Below the pieces are notes generated by a model. It had not been told where the DNA came from and ran no database searches. It saw only the letters and a list, made by a program, of their open reading frames with translations. 57,500 bases of DNA from assembly GCA_039096225.1 (NCBI GenBank), contig JBBPEB010000004.1:467501-525000 (forward strand). Direction: 5' to 3'. Position 1 is the first letter of the stretch. Each line of letters starts with the position of its first letter. This document shows, one piece after another, positions 56,927-57,500 of this stretch. This DNA is from Blastocystis sp. Blastoise (lineage: Eukaryota > Sar > Bigyra > Opalinata > Blastocystidae). Made by a program: the position numbers and the translations under genes.

Positions 56927-57500
56927 TATGTATTTATACTTAGAAATAGCTTTTTGATCACGTTTTTCAAACATTTCTCCTAACGGTGGGATACGCATTT
57001 TAATCTATATGTATATATATATATGTATATTAAGAATAGCAATAAAAAACATAATAATATTAATTTGTAATAAAATTAAATAAAATTATATATATATACT
57101 TCTTGAAGAATGGAGGGATTTTCGTCGATTTGTTTGAACATTTTTGGAATAGGAAGTGACTAATATATATATATAATAATAACAACAATAACAATAAAAA
57201 TAATTGAATGAAATAGAATACAAGGAAACGGTTTATATCAAAAGATTTGGAATCTATAAATTAAAAAAGAAACGTTAAATGTGAGAGAATATAGTTTAGA
57301 TTCATACCGGAAGTATCAGCATTTTTGAGTTGAACTTCGAAAAGAGAGTCTGAATTAATTCCACATGATTGGAGCTAAATAAAATAATAAATAGAATGAT
57401 AAATCGTTATATAACATACAGTTTCTGAATCAGAGAGTTCTCTTCCATTGTAGAATATTCGTTGATATTGAACAGGTGCATTAATTTGTCTTTGAATATA
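55824..57500 (-). CDS. DDI1: DDI1 (UBL - retroviral-type protease - UBA), 5' end outside window
   Basis: Minus-strand exons 57420->57500, 57308-57374, 57222-57253, 57100-57159, 56940-57004, 56817-56850, 56236-56760, 56158-56179 and 55824-56104 give at least 388 residues. Order of domains: ubiquitin-like (QYQRIFYNGRELSDSET, then CGINSDSLFEV), a helical stretch with ENPFDVETQRKLENHI, the dimeric aspartyl protease with INCFINDVPTTAIVDTGAQV (catalytic DTGA), SYFSCALNILP and LLGLDFIQ, then a C-terminal UBA (YDVLISMGVDKSLVKSVLLQ, IDKAIAMLVDMGIL). DDI1 is a proteasome shuttle that cleaves heavily ubiquitinated clients. The catalytic motif is intact. The first exon (start of UBL) is off the window. 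The 56939/56850 junction lacks an AG acceptor. Confidence 0.93.
56180..56234. repeat. (TA)n microsatellite in DDI1 intron
   Basis: About 27 TA units filling the short intron after the protease exon. Confidence 0.95.

Overview
This window is a stretch of very AT-rich nuclear DNA from a unicellular eukaryote. Every recognisable gene but one short one is interrupted by short introns. Nearly all introns start GTATATA and end TATATAG, and they are filled with TA, TTA or AAT microsatellites. The gene set is eukaryotic housekeeping: Pol III subunit, capping protein, ALIX, SDA1, copine, WAPL-like, DDI1. A calcium-dependent protein kinase with C-terminal EF-hands argues against animals and fungi and fits a protist. 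An RbfA protein with an organelle-type presequence implies a mitochondrion that still makes ribosomes. Stop codons read as the standard code. I cannot name the species or lineage.

Layout, left to right: SSUH2-like zinc-knuckle protein (+, 5' cut by the window edge); RNA polymerase III subunit RPC5/Rpc37 (+); atypical Hsp70 of the HSPA14/Ssz1 kind (+); mitochondrial RbfA (+); PP1 inhibitor-3/Ypi1 (-); TrmN6-like methyltransferase with an N-terminal Cys-rich module (+); CAPZB (-); ALIX/Bro1 with a C-terminal RanBP2-type zinc finger (+); single-SANT protein (+); 1213-residue secreted protein (-); BTB plus leucine-rich-repeat protein with 22 exons (+); SDA1 (-); small two-TM protein (+); AGFG-like ArfGAP (+); ARMC6 (-); CDPK (+); copine (+); WAPL-like cohesin regulator (+); DDI1 (-, 5' cut by the window edge). 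There is no operon logic. Convergent pairs are separated by about 230-520 bp and divergent pairs by about 260-1110 bp. I rebuilt exon chains by hand; for most multi-exon genes the exon lengths sum to a multiple of three with consistent phases.

Most interesting signals: (1) three introns, two in the copine gene and one in the WAPL-like gene, have AT-AC ends, a 5' ATATC(C/T)TT and a TT(C/T)CTTAA(C/T) branch motif just before the AC. This is the signature of the minor (U12) spliceosome, and removing them restores conserved protein sequence exactly. (2) A GC-rich palindromic 14-mer, ATTCCC(A/G)CGGGAAT or its complement, recurs in exons of three unrelated genes in all three reading frames, so it is selected or spread as DNA. 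(3) ALIX carries a C-terminal NZF-type zinc finger. (4) The BTB-LRR gene is built of exons that nearly all begin and end in phase 1. (5) Two genes start with 10-nt coding exons. (6) E2F-like TTTGGCGGGAA sites lie upstream of the WAPL-like and SANT genes. No tRNA, rRNA, transposon or CRISPR array was seen.
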